From Bradyrhizobium erythrophlei (GTDB lineage: Bacteria > Pseudomonadota > Alphaproteobacteria > Rhizobiales > Xanthobacteraceae), in contig NZ_LT670849.1 of assembly GCF_900142985.1 (NCBI RefSeq), forward strand, positions 5,410,501-5,474,500: 64,000 nucleotides of DNA, written 5' to 3'. Of this stretch, positions 35,533-44,050 are shown piece after piece (positions within the stretch are counted from its first letter, which is position 1; each line of letters begins with the position of its first letter). The notes under the pieces were generated by a model that saw only the letters and a program-made list of their open reading frames with translations, searched no databases and was not told the DNA's origin. A program made the translations under genes and the position numbers.

Positions 35533-35946
35533 ATGCGCATCATCGGACCGAACGGCACCACTCTGGGGTCCCAGACCAGTAACGTTCGGCGAACGAGCTC
35601 GGGCGAGTTTTCGTTGCCCGATACGGCCTCCGCCACCGAGACGCGTCCCGCGGTGACGCCCAAGGCCGCCGCTGGAATCGATACGCTCCTTGCCTTGCAG
35701 GGGATCGAGGAAGACCCGGTCGAGCGGCGCAAACGTTCGGTGCAGCGCGGCAGGCGCGCGCTCGATGTGCTGGACGATCTCAAGATCAGCCTGCTGTCGG
35801 GCAAGTTCGATACCGCAACTATCGGCCGCTTGCGTGACGCGGCCTCCAACCTGAAGTCTTCCTCGGGCGATCCCGGGCTCGATGCCGTGCTCTCCGAGAT
35901 CGAGCTGCGCGTCGAGGTCGAACTCGCCAAGGCCGGACAGCACTAG
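35533..35946 (+). CDS. fliX: Flagellar assembly regulator FliX
   Basis: A 137-aa FliX from the ATG at 35533 (GAGG 7 nt upstream; the frame is open from 35470). It begins MRIIGPNGT and has the family core GIDTLLALQGIEEDP, RRKRSVQRGRRALDVLDDLKISLL and the C-terminal GDPGLDAVLSEIELRVEVELAK. FliX works with the sigma-54 activator FlbD to link class II assembly to class III transcription. It is divergent from flgI; its promoter and the sigma-54 promoter of flgI face away from each other in one intergenic region. Confidence 0.93.
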   Translation: MRIIGPNGTTLGSQTSNVRRTSSGEFSLPDTASATETRPAVTPKAAAGIDTLLALQGIEEDPVERRKRSVQRGRRALDVLDDLKISLLSGKFDTATIGRLRDAASNLKSSSGDPGLDAVLSEIELRVEVELAKAGQH

Positions 35947-35972
35947 CGTCCGGACAGCACTGGTTCACTGGC

Positions 35973-36344
35973 CTAGGCGGCCTTTGCGTGTCGCTGCGCG
36001 TCATAGCGGCGCTGCGCCGCCAGCACATCCTTCAGATTTCGCTCGGCCCAGTCGCGCAAGGGATCGACCGCGGTCGCGAGCGTCTTGCCGAGCGGCGTGA
36101 TCGAATATTCCACCGTCACCGGCACGGTTGCGATCGCATGGCGCTTCACCAGGCCGTCGCGTTCCAGGCTCTTGAGAACCTGCGGGAGCATCTTCTGCGA
36201 AATGCCTTCAATGTCGCGGCGTAACTGATTGAAGCGCAGCGGTTCGTGGCGCAGCAGCAGCAGGATCAGCACCGCCCATTTGTCGCCGACCCGGTCGAGA
36301 ATCTGGCGGGTCGGGCAATCGGCCGAATACGCATTTGCTTTCAT
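35973..36344 (-). CDS. HxlR-type transcriptional regulator
   Basis: A 123-aa winged-helix regulator: CPTRQILDRVGDKWAVLILLLL, then LRFNQLRRDIEGISQKMLPQVLKSLERDGLVKR. The single N-terminal Cys in DCP is the position used for thiol or electrophile sensing in HypR/QorR-like members. It is divergent from the NAD(P)-binding reductase and probably controls it. The start at 36344 is preferred over 36404. Confidence 0.88.
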   Translation of the reverse strand: MKANAYSADCPTRQILDRVGDKWAVLILLLLRHEPLRFNQLRRDIEGISQKMLPQVLKSLERDGLVKRHAIATVPVTVEYSITPLGKTLATAVDPLRDWAERNLKDVLAAQRRYDAQRHAKAA

Positions 36345-36498
36345 CTCGCTTGAACTCCGCAGATCCGTTGGACGAGTTACTTCGGCGTGACCAGGTGATC
36401 TCAAAGTGCGTTCTTAACACCAGCGCTCCAAACGCTATCTAGTCACCGTTGGATACTACCGCATCCATCGGAAATCGAAAAATCGTAAGGAGACAAGC

Positions 36499-37110
36499 AT
36501 GAAGATCGCCGTCACCGGCGCCTCCGGGCGCGCAGGGTCCGCCATAACCGCCGAATTGGCCCGTCGCGGCCACAGCGTCACCGCCATCGCGCGGAACCCG
36601 GACCGGATCGCCAAGCTCGCCAATGTCACGGCGGTCGCGGGCGACGCCAACGACCGGGCGGCGCTTGCAAAGCTCTGGTCCGGCCACGATGCCGCGGTAA
36701 GTTCCATTCATTTCACGGCCAGCGACGTCGAGACCCTGATCGGCGCGGCCAGCGATTCCGCCGTGCCCCGTTACCTCGTGGTCGGGGGAGCCGGTTCGCT
36801 CGAGGTCGCGCCCGGGGTGCGGCTGGTGACGACGCCCAACTTTCCGGCGCAATACAAGGCCGAAGCCGAGAAGGGGGCGGCCTTTCTGGACCGGTTGCAG
36901 CGCGAAAAGGAACTAAACTGGACCTTCCTGTCGCCGTCGGCGCTGTTCGAGCCCGGCAGCCGGACCGGCAAGTTCCGCCTGGGGGAGGACCAGCTTCTGG
37001 TCGATTCGGCCGGCAAAAGCTGGATCTCGTTCGAGGACTTTGCGGTCGCCATGGCCGACGAGATCGAGCGTCCGGCCCATGCCCGCAAGCGCTTTACCGT
37101 CGGTTATTAA
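36499..37110 (+). CDS. NAD(P)-dependent oxidoreductase, NmrA/atypical SDR
   Basis: A 203-aa protein with TGASGRAG at residues 6-13 and the ensuing Rossmann fold, VVGGAGSLEVAPG in the middle and LSPSALFEPG near the end. It resembles YwnB/HSCARG-like atypical short-chain dehydrogenases. AAGGAG is 8 nt before the ATG. The nearby divergent HxlR regulator suggests a role in electrophile or quinone stress; the substrate is unknown. Confidence 0.82.
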   Translation: MKIAVTGASGRAGSAITAELARRGHSVTAIARNPDRIAKLANVTAVAGDANDRAALAKLWSGHDAAVSSIHFTASDVETLIGAASDSAVPRYLVVGGAGSLEVAPGVRLVTTPNFPAQYKAEAEKGAAFLDRLQREKELNWTFLSPSALFEPGSRTGKFRLGEDQLLVDSAGKSWISFEDFAVAMADEIERPAHARKRFTVGY

Positions 37111-37172
37111 GGAAGCGGATAAATTTGCCTGTGCAAGGGCTTGGCCGGGCCCCACGGCCGGCCAAGCAAATA

Positions 37173-37201
37173 TTGTCTGTCGCAATAGGCCGCTATATAA
37201 G
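37173..37201 (+). promoter_or_regulatory. Candidate sigma-70 promoter of dksA
   Basis: TTGTCT-N17-TATAAG fits a housekeeping promoter with optimal spacing. Transcription would begin around 37207, inside the stem-loop at 37205-37232. Confidence 0.6.
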
Positions 37202-37204
37202 CGC

Positions 37205-37232
37205 CGCGCGAGGGGAACTATCCCCTCGCGCG
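37205..37232 (+). other. Stem-loop in the dksA leader
   Basis: A perfect 12-bp inverted repeat CGCGCGAGGGGA / TCCCCTCGCGCG around the tetraloop ACTA. With the promoter at 37173 it would form at or next to the 5' end of the dksA transcript. There is no T-tract, so it is not a standard terminator. An earlier stem (CTTGGCCG / CGGCCAAG, about 37139-37166) precedes the promoter. Confidence 0.75.
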
Positions 37233-37276
37233 GGGCCGCAAGGGAGCGGCGCCTTCAGGCGAAAGATGGGCTGGCC

Positions 37277-37687
37277 TTGGAAAAGTTGAAGAACTATCGA
37301 CCGACTGAAAAAGAGCCTTTCATGAACGAGCGGCAGCGCGAGTATTTCCGCGTCAAGCTCCTGACCTGGAAGGACGAGATCCTGCGTGAATCGAAGATCA
37401 CGTTGCAGACGCTCCAGGAGGAGAACGTCAATCATCCTGATCTCGCCGACCGCGCGTCATCTGAAACCGATCGCGCGATCGAACTGCGCGCCCGCGACCG
37501 CCAACGCAAGCTGATCTCCAAGATCGACGCCGCGTTGCAGCGCATCGAGGACAACACCTACGGCTATTGCGAAGAGACCGGCGAGCCGATCTCGCTGAAG
37601 CGGCTGGAAGCAAGGCCCATCGCGACGCTGTCGGTGGAAGCGCAGGAGCGCCACGAGAAGCGCGAGAAGGTCTATCGCGACGAGTAG
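37277..37687 (+). CDS. dksA: RNA polymerase-binding regulator DksA
   Basis: A DksA of about 136 aa. The coiled-coil section (YFRVKLLTWKDEILRE, NHPDLADRASSETDRAIEL) ends with the tip region, and the C-terminal globular part is DNTYGYCEETGEPISLKRLEARPIATLSVEAQERHEK. Of the four zinc-binding Cys of E. coli DksA only the first remains (YCEET; SVEAQ replaces CIDC), as known for other alphaproteobacterial DksA. With ppGpp it adjusts initiation at many promoters. The start is uncertain: TTG at 37277 keeps the family N-terminus (EKLKNYRPTEKEPF); ATG at 37322 would shorten it by 15 residues. Confidence 0.93.
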   Translation: MEKLKNYRPTEKEPFMNERQREYFRVKLLTWKDEILRESKITLQTLQEENVNHPDLADRASSETDRAIELRARDRQRKLISKIDAALQRIEDNTYGYCEETGEPISLKRLEARPIATLSVEAQERHEKREKVYRDE

Positions 37688-37853
37688 GTCGCGTTTTTAA
37701 TGAGCGAGCGCCGGCCGGCCTTGAGCACGGCCGCCACTGTGCCATCGAACCATGAGCGCCGATGCGGCGGTCGTGACGCCGGGGCGCGTCTGACGGTGGT
37801 CCAGCGCTGCGTCACGCTGAAAATCCCGTTGAGATAATCCCCTTGAAAAGCAA

Positions 37854-37931
37854 TTGCCTCGCCGCATGTCTGAATGCGGCGAGGCAATGCGGTCACGTTG
37901 AAATCAGCTTGCAGGCGTTCTGCAAGCTGAT
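37854..37931. terminator. Two stem-loops at the end of the c-haem protein gene
   Basis: A 14-bp perfect inverted repeat TTGCCTCGCCGCAT / ATGCGGCGAGGCAA (37854-37887) and an 11-bp one ATCAGCTTGCA / TGCAAGCTGAT (37903-37931). The second is 5 bp from the minus-strand stop codon. Neither has a long T-tract, so termination is likely but not certain. Confidence 0.55.
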
Positions 37932-37935
37932 CGCA

Positions 37936-40116
37936 TTAGTCGGCCAGCGGGTCCGGACGCAGCTGGACGTGGAATACCCGCGGCTTGTCGTCCTTGCCAT
38001 GTTCACTGTGGAAGTAGGCGCGCGTGCCAGTCGTGGTCCAGAGACCGCGGCCCTTCCAGCCGGCTTTCGGATCGTCGATCCGTCCGTCGGCGTTCTTGGC
38101 GAAGAAGCCGAGCGGGTAGGGGATGCGGATGTCGACGAACTTGCCGTCGACCAGGGCGAGCAGGGATTCGCTGCCGTTGGCCATCGCGATCGGCACGTCG
38201 TTGCCGAGGCCGAGCGTGTTGTGGACGTCAACCCAGATGTAATAGGCGTGGTTGGCGCTGCCCTTGGGATCGTCGACCGTCTTGAACTGCGGTCCGGGCA
38301 TCCGGTAGAGGGTCCAGCCCTCATAGCACTGGGCACCGGTCGCAGCGTTTTCTCCCTTGAGCGGCTCCTTGCACTTCGCGCGGTCGAAGCTCGCCATCTG
38401 ACCGCTGGAAAGCACGGTCCAGGCCACGCCCTTGGAGTCGAGGTCCACGCCGCGCGAGCCGTAGGTGCCGGGAGGCGACTGGAAGATCTCCGAGACGGCC
38501 GTGTGGGTCGGATCGCTGCCCGGAACCAGCCGCACCAGATAGGCCGGCTGGTCGATGCGCGAGAAGCCCGGGCCCATGGTCTGACCCCAGATCACGTCGC
38601 CCTTGACGCTCGGCATGACGCCGTAGAACGCGGCCTTCACGGCCTTGTCCTTGCCGGGTTCGATCGGCTTGTCGACGGCAACGAAAGGTTCGCGCTTGCC
38701 GGTGCCGGAGACGTTCGCCACGACCGGGGTCCAGCCCTGCGACTTCATCGCGTCGTGGGTTTCCTCGAACTTCTTGACGTCGAGCCAGCCCACGGCGCCG
38801 CTATAGGGCTGTCCCCAGCTGAACCAGAGCTTGTTGTCGGGCGTGAACACCAGGTGATGCGTGCCGAAACACGTATCGATCGTCGTCCACTTTTCGGTCT
38901 TGGGGTCGTACATCGAGACCTGACGGGGCGACTCGTTGAGCGGCGCGACCTGCGCCGAGGGCAGGTCGGAGCCTGCCTTGCAGCTTGCGGGGTTCGGCGC
39001 CTTGCGAATTCGCGCCGTGAACCACGGCCGTCCCTTCTCGTCCATCATCGGATTGTGGATCGAGGTGTGACCATCCCAGATCGCCTCGTCGCCCCAGAAT
39101 ACCGACGGGCCCATCGGATCGTCCGAGGCGCTCGGCGTCTGCGGATCGACGAAGGGTTCCTTGATGAAGGAGGTGGTGTGCTTGATCGGATCGAGCACCG
39201 GGATGTCGTCGGAGCTTTCTTCCGGCGAGCCGTAGATCTTGCCGTAGGCGTTCACGGTCGGATTGCGCTTGTCGGTCGAGACTTCGTCATGCAGGTACTC
39301 GGCCCGATGGGCCCACTCCCACGACGTGACGACGATGTTGCGCTCGACACCCTTCGGACGTTCGGGCTTCTCGAACGGAAGCTCGCCCGCCGCAATGCGG
39401 TCGGTCCAGTCGGCGAACATCTTGTAGGCGCGGGGCGGTCCAAGCCGGCCGAGCGTCAGGGCCATGTTGTTCATGGCCTGGCCCGACTGCACGCGGCGCT
39501 CCCACATCTCTTCGGAGTTCTTGAACTGGCCGAGTTCTTTCACATGGGGCGAACGAATGTTCTGGCTGCCGAGCGCGTGGCAGGACTGGCAGGAGTTCTT
39601 GATGCTGTCGATCCAGACATCCTGCGACTTCATGCTGGCCGGCATCCCGGTCGGTGACTTGTCCGAGCCCGGAAATTCGCTCGCCGGCGGAATCTTGAGC
39701 ATCGAGTACCAGTACATGCCTGGATAGTACTCGGCGGCGGCGGCCTCATTCGGCGCAGCCTTGGCTTTCAGGTCGAGGGTCTTGCCGGGCGAGGCGTCCT
39801 GCTTGTCGGAATCGACGAGGCCATATCCGCGTACCCAGACTTTATATTTGGCAGAGGGAAGCTGCGGGATGAGGTATTGGCCGGCGTCGTTGGTGACGAC
39901 CGACTTGGCGTATTTGGTCGGAAGATCGGTCGTCTCGGCGATCACCCAGACGCCGGCTTCCGGACCGTTGGGGCCGGTCACCTGGCCGCCGATCGCGTCG
40001 GCCTTGACCGACAATGCCTTCTTTTGCTGTGCATTGGCTGGGCCGCACCATGCCGTCACGAGTGCGGCGGTCGCGACCGCGGCAAGACAGGCATTAGAAT
40101 GGCGACGAAAAGTCAT
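37936..40116 (-). CDS. Secreted c-haem protein with carboxypeptidase-regulatory-like domain
   Basis: A 726-aa periplasmic protein. A signal peptide of about 29 residues (ending PANA) is followed by a carboxypeptidase-regulatory-like beta sandwich (GGQVTGPNGPEAGVWV to KYKVWVRGYG), then a single c-type haem site CQSCH at 176-180. The C-terminal half has repeated short beta-rich stretches (VSMYDPKTEKWTTID, KLWFSWGQPYSG, YGSRGVDLDSKGVAWTVLSSG) resembling a lyase/SMP-type beta-propeller. It might be a periplasmic oxidoreductase or dehydrogenase; the function is not known. A minus-strand TATAAT at 40185-40190 may be its -10 element. It has no redox partner gene beside it. Confidence 0.7.
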   Translation of the reverse strand: MTFRRHSNACLAAVATAALVTAWCGPANAQQKKALSVKADAIGGQVTGPNGPEAGVWVIAETTDLPTKYAKSVVTNDAGQYLIPQLPSAKYKVWVRGYGLVDSDKQDASPGKTLDLKAKAAPNEAAAAEYYPGMYWYSMLKIPPASEFPGSDKSPTGMPASMKSQDVWIDSIKNSCQSCHALGSQNIRSPHVKELGQFKNSEEMWERRVQSGQAMNNMALTLGRLGPPRAYKMFADWTDRIAAGELPFEKPERPKGVERNIVVTSWEWAHRAEYLHDEVSTDKRNPTVNAYGKIYGSPEESSDDIPVLDPIKHTTSFIKEPFVDPQTPSASDDPMGPSVFWGDEAIWDGHTSIHNPMMDEKGRPWFTARIRKAPNPASCKAGSDLPSAQVAPLNESPRQVSMYDPKTEKWTTIDTCFGTHHLVFTPDNKLWFSWGQPYSGAVGWLDVKKFEETHDAMKSQGWTPVVANVSGTGKREPFVAVDKPIEPGKDKAVKAAFYGVMPSVKGDVIWGQTMGPGFSRIDQPAYLVRLVPGSDPTHTAVSEIFQSPPGTYGSRGVDLDSKGVAWTVLSSGQMASFDRAKCKEPLKGENAATGAQCYEGWTLYRMPGPQFKTVDDPKGSANHAYYIWVDVHNTLGLGNDVPIAMANGSESLLALVDGKFVDIRIPYPLGFFAKNADGRIDDPKAGWKGRGLWTTTGTRAYFHSEHGKDDKPRVFHVQLRPDPLAD

Positions 40117-40356
40117 TATTCGCTCCCGGTTAACAGCTGAACTTCAACGTCCAGCTTTTTCGACAATGTGAAATTTTGTCTTGTATTATAATAGCATCGG
40201 CTGAATGCAGATGGCTGTCAACGTGGCCGATATGCTTACGCGCTCACATCTTGGTTGAACGTGCGTTCGTTGGCGCGGCTTGCCAGTTGAATCTAGTTCG
40301 ATCATACGAGCTTGGGATTCGGGGCGTGCTTGTCTTGTTAATCATCGGATTGGTAA

Positions 40357-41418
40357 ATGGGAAATCGCCGCTTCTTTGATCGTCCGTCGGGATTGACGAT
40401 CGCCGACATCGCCGCGCTGACGGGCACTGAGGCGAGCGGCGCTGCGATGTCGCATCGGATCACGGGCGTGGCGCCGGTCGATCTCGCGGGCCCATCCGAT
40501 ATTGCCTTTATCGACGCCAACAAATTCATCGACGGGCTGACGAAGACCCGCGCCGGCGCCTGCCTGATGCCGAAGCGCTTCGTCGAACACGCGCCAAAGG
40601 GGCTCATCGTTCTTGAGACGGAAAAGCCCTATCGCGCCTTCATCGCCGTGCACCGGAAGCTCTTTCCGCAATCGCTGCAACCGTCCTCGCTGTTTGAGGC
40701 CGACGGCATTTCTGAAGGCGCGATCGTCCATCCCACCGCGCGGCTCGAAAGCGATGTCACGGTCGACCCCGGTGCCGTCATCGGACCGCGCGCCGAAATC
40801 GGTGCGGGAAGCATCATCGCCGCCAATGCCGTCATCGGTCCCGATGTCACGATCGGCCGCGACTGCCGCATCGGCGCCGGCTGCTCGATTACGCATACGC
40901 TGATGGGCGACCGCGTCATCATCCATCCCGGCAGCCGCATCGGGCAGGACGGGTTCGGCTACACCGAGGATGCCGAGCAGCAGAAGATTCCGCAGACCGG
41001 CCGCGTCATCATCCAGAACGACGTCGAGATCGGCGCCAGTGTGACGATCGACCGTGGCGGTATTCGCGACACCGTGATCGGCGAGGCGAGCAAGATCGAT
41101 AACCTTTGCCAGATCGGACACAACTGCCAGATCGGCAGGCATTGCGTGGTGGTGGCGCTGTCCGGCTTGAGCGGCAGCGTGACGCTCGAAGACTATGCGC
41201 TGCTCGGCGGGGCGGTGGGTCTCGCGCCGCACCTCACGGTTGGAAAGGGCGCTCGCCTAGCCGCGCGTTCCGGCGTCATCAGCGACATTCCGGCCGGCGA
41301 GACGTGGGGCGGCTATCCCGCCCGTCCGCGGCTTCAATGGATGCGCAAGGAGGCGGCGCTCGCGCGTCTCGCCGGTGCGGGCGACAAGAACCGCAAACAC
41401 ACGAAGGGCTCCGACTAG
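40357..41418 (+). CDS. lpxD: LpxD-type UDP-3-O-acylglucosamine N-acyltransferase
   Basis: A 353-aa LpxD family protein. The N-terminal uridine-binding-like domain is followed by a left-handed beta helix of hexapeptide repeats (IGPRAEIGAGSIIAANAVIGPDVTIG). The catalytic histidine is H255 in IGHNCQIGRHC. LpxD adds the second 3-hydroxyacyl chain to UDP-glucosamine in lipid A synthesis. The usual lipid A neighbours (bamA, fabZ, lpxA) are not here, so this may be a second copy with a specialised lipid A or another nucleotide-sugar acyl acceptor. Confidence 0.88.
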   Translation: MGNRRFFDRPSGLTIADIAALTGTEASGAAMSHRITGVAPVDLAGPSDIAFIDANKFIDGLTKTRAGACLMPKRFVEHAPKGLIVLETEKPYRAFIAVHRKLFPQSLQPSSLFEADGISEGAIVHPTARLESDVTVDPGAVIGPRAEIGAGSIIAANAVIGPDVTIGRDCRIGAGCSITHTLMGDRVIIHPGSRIGQDGFGYTEDAEQQKIPQTGRVIIQNDVEIGASVTIDRGGIRDTVIGEASKIDNLCQIGHNCQIGRHCVVVALSGLSGSVTLEDYALLGGAVGLAPHLTVGKGARLAARSGVISDIPAGETWGGYPARPRLQWMRKEAALARLAGAGDKNRKHTKGSD

Positions 41419-41439
41419 AGCTCGGATTCCGAGTGACTT

Positions 41440-41667
41440 CTAGCGCGGTACTTCGACGGCGCCGCAATTGTAGCGGTGCGCCAGCGCGCAATCTTCTTCC
41501 CGCGAAATGTCGATCAGCTTGTTGAGCAGGAGATAGCCGAGCACGAGCGCGAGCGTGAGTCCGGCAAAGACGATCACGAGCCCCCGGGTCGAAAGATACT
41601 GATTGGCATCAGTGGCGGGCTTCCCGGGCTCGGCCGGCAGAGCCGGCCGGGGACCTTCCTGTGTCAT
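41440..41667 (-). CDS. Small single-pass membrane protein
   Basis: A 75-aa protein. Residues 28-49 (GLVIVFAGLTLALVLGYLLL) form one membrane helix, followed by a short C-terminal domain with two Cys (DCALAHRYNCGAVEVPR). It is convergent with lpxD and divergent from the FkbH-like gene. Family unknown. Its plausibility rests on length, the helix and codon use. No clear ribosome binding site is seen. Confidence 0.55.
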   Translation of the reverse strand: MTQEGPRPALPAEPGKPATDANQYLSTRGLVIVFAGLTLALVLGYLLLNKLIDISREEDCALAHRYNCGAVEVPR

Positions 41668-41749
41668 TATATTTCAAGCCTTTGCACGGCGAAGCCAACG
41701 TCGGGTGGACCGGATTCACATCCGCGTCCATCCCGCTATTATAGCAAAA

Positions 41750-43927
41750 ATGATTCTCCGCCGCTCCCGCTTCGTTCATCTCTTGCCGGTCGGTCCGGGC
41801 CGGACGCTGCTCGTGCATGCGATCAGCCAGATGCGCCTGCCCGCCGACCGCGAAATCACGGCGCTTCTTGAATATTTTTCGCAAACGCGCCGCATGCCTG
41901 AGGATTGCGAGGCGCTGGTGGCGCTGCTCGCAAAACCCACCGACCAGCCGGCCGTGCTGCGCGAAGTGATCGAGCGCACCGTCCTTGAACTGAAGTCGCG
42001 CCAGATCCTCACCGAAATGACGGCCGAGGAGGAGCTCGCCGCGATCGGTGCCGAGCTTTCCGAAAAGCACGGGCGGGACCCCGCGGAAATGCTGGAGAGC
42101 TACCGGCGCAAATCGAAGGAAGGCGGCAGCGCCTATTGGGCGGTCGGTGCGTCCTATGGCGTGCAGGATTTCGGCGGCAAACGAAAACGCATCGATGCGC
42201 TGCTGTTCGGCGATTGCGATATCCAGATGGAAGCCGATTTTCTGCGCCAGGAGGCCGGACGCCGCGGCATCGACCTGCATGTGGCGGCGACGTTCCCCGA
42301 CGACATCCGTCTTGCGGCCGAACACAGGCACGACCTGATTTTCGTCGGCGCCTTGCGCGCACGGCATCTGATCGTCGAAGATCTCGACAACGGGCTCAAC
42401 CCGCATGCCGCCTACGTGGCGCACGCGACCGAGCTTCTGGCAAAGCTTCGCGAGGCGACGTCAGCGCCGATCCTGATCGACAATCTGCCCGAACCGACCG
42501 TCCAGCCGTTGGGCCTGGCGGAGCGTGGCGTGAAAGGTCACCGCACACGCTTCCGCCTGACCAATGTGGCGCTGGCCGAGCTCGCGCTCGGCTTTCCCGA
42601 CGTCTACGTCGTCGATATCGCGGCGGCACTTGGCGCGGCCGGGTCCGAACGGCTGCTCGACGACGGCCAGGTCGGCTTCACCCATTTCGGTTCGCCCGGC
42701 TGGATGCTGCAACGCGCCGAAGGCGAAAAGGCCGCCGTTCACGGCATTTTCCCCGACACCGCACCGCTCGCACGTGCGCTCGGTGGCGACGCCTACGGCC
42801 GTGAGGCGGTGATTGCCGAAAAGCATGTCGATGCGCTCGTCACGGTGACGGGGATCGGCCGCAAGAAATGCGTGATCCTCGATCTCGACGGTACGCTGTG
42901 GCCGGGCGTGCTGGCGGAGACCGGCAGTCCGTTTGCGTGGACGCCGGAAATTTCCGGCCCGTTTTCCTTCATCGGGCTTTATTTCGGCCTGCATGAAGCA
43001 CTCAAATCGCTCAAGAGGCGTGGTGTCGTGCTGGCTTGCGTTAGCAAGAATGACGAATCGACGGTGCGCGAACTCTGGAAATATCCGGACCACTACCCGA
43101 GGGATCGGCTGCTGACGCCGGATGATTTCGTCACCTGGCGCGTCAACTGGGACGACAAGGTCGGCAATATCCGTTCGATCGCGGAAGAACTCGGCTTTGC
43201 GCTCGATGCCTTTCTCTTCATCGACGACAATCCGGTCGAGCGCGATCGCGTCCGCCAGCGCCTGGCCGACGTCGAGGTCTGGGGCGAAGATCCCTTCAGC
43301 CTGCGCCGCCGTCTGCTGAATGATCCGCGCTTGCAGATTCCGGTGGTCACCGCGGAAGCCGCTACCCGGAGCGAACTCGTCAAGGCGCAGATCGTGCGGC
43401 AGCAATTGCGCAGCGAGGCGATGGGCGAGGCGGAGTATATCGCGCAGTTGCAGATCCGATGCGTCATCGAGCGCCTCGCGGCCTCATCGCCGAAGCTGCA
43501 ACGCGTCGAAGAGTTGTTTCAACGCACCACGCAGTTCAACACAACGGGGCGAAAATTTTCCGTCAGCGAATTGGCCGCGCTGACCGCCGGTCCTGCCGCG
43601 CGGCTGTTTGCGATCGAGGTGGCGGACCGGCTCGGCGACTATGGCCTTGTGGGTGCGGCCGTTATTGTCGAAGGAGAGATCGCGGGTTTCGCCATCAGTT
43701 GCCGCGCGCTCGGTATGGGCATCGAGCATCGCTTCCTGCACCACATCCTCGATGAGATGCAGGGCAGCGACCGGTCATTGTCGGCGCGCATCATCGCAAC
43801 GCCGCGTAACATGCCGGCGCGCAACATCTACCGCGATAACGGTTTTGCAGAGGTCGAGCCCGGGTTGTGGCGGTTCGAACAGAAGACGACGGCCGGCGCG
43901 GGACATGCGTCGGAGGCGGCGGAATAG
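41750..43927 (+). CDS. FkbH-like protein (HAD-IIIC phosphatase plus GNAT)
   Basis: A 725-aa multidomain protein. The centre has the HAD nucleophile motif VILDLDGTLWPGVL (D378, D380) and AFLFIDDNPVERDRVR. The C-terminal 200 residues resemble a GNAT acyltransferase (PARNIYRDNGFAEV). Upstream is an SGNH-like region (ALLFGDCDIQMEADFLRQEAGRRGIDLHV) and an extra N-terminal helical stretch. FkbH-like proteins move glyceryl or acyl groups in polyketide and surface-glycan synthesis, including flagellin glycosylation islands. The start at 41750 avoids overlap with the minus-strand small gene but lacks a good ribosome binding site. Confidence 0.85.
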   Translation: MILRRSRFVHLLPVGPGRTLLVHAISQMRLPADREITALLEYFSQTRRMPEDCEALVALLAKPTDQPAVLREVIERTVLELKSRQILTEMTAEEELAAIGAELSEKHGRDPAEMLESYRRKSKEGGSAYWAVGASYGVQDFGGKRKRIDALLFGDCDIQMEADFLRQEAGRRGIDLHVAATFPDDIRLAAEHRHDLIFVGALRARHLIVEDLDNGLNPHAAYVAHATELLAKLREATSAPILIDNLPEPTVQPLGLAERGVKGHRTRFRLTNVALAELALGFPDVYVVDIAAALGAAGSERLLDDGQVGFTHFGSPGWMLQRAEGEKAAVHGIFPDTAPLARALGGDAYGREAVIAEKHVDALVTVTGIGRKKCVILDLDGTLWPGVLAETGSPFAWTPEISGPFSFIGLYFGLHEALKSLKRRGVVLACVSKNDESTVRELWKYPDHYPRDRLLTPDDFVTWRVNWDDKVGNIRSIAEELGFALDAFLFIDDNPVERDRVRQRLADVEVWGEDPFSLRRRLLNDPRLQIPVVTAEAATRSELVKAQIVRQQLRSEAMGEAEYIAQLQIRCVIERLAASSPKLQRVEELFQRTTQFNTTGRKFSVSELAALTAGPAARLFAIEVADRLGDYGLVGAAVIVEGEIAGFAISCRALGMGIEHRFLHHILDEMQGSDRSLSARIIATPRNMPARNIYRDNGFAEVEPGLWRFEQKTTAGAGHASEAAE

Positions 43928-44050
43928 ACTTTTTTGTTTCGGAATATTGTTCGAAGCGGCGTGCGTAACACTGGGCAACATCGAGGAAGGTTTCATTAAG
44001 TCGGCTCAACTATCGCGAAAGATGGGTCGATTTCCAGCCGGGCACACCAC

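Noticed and set aside
37843..39657. 604-aa plus-strand frame
   Set aside because: Antisense to the c-haem protein, which has a signal peptide and a CXXCH site; the frame is His/Arg/Gly-rich without domains.
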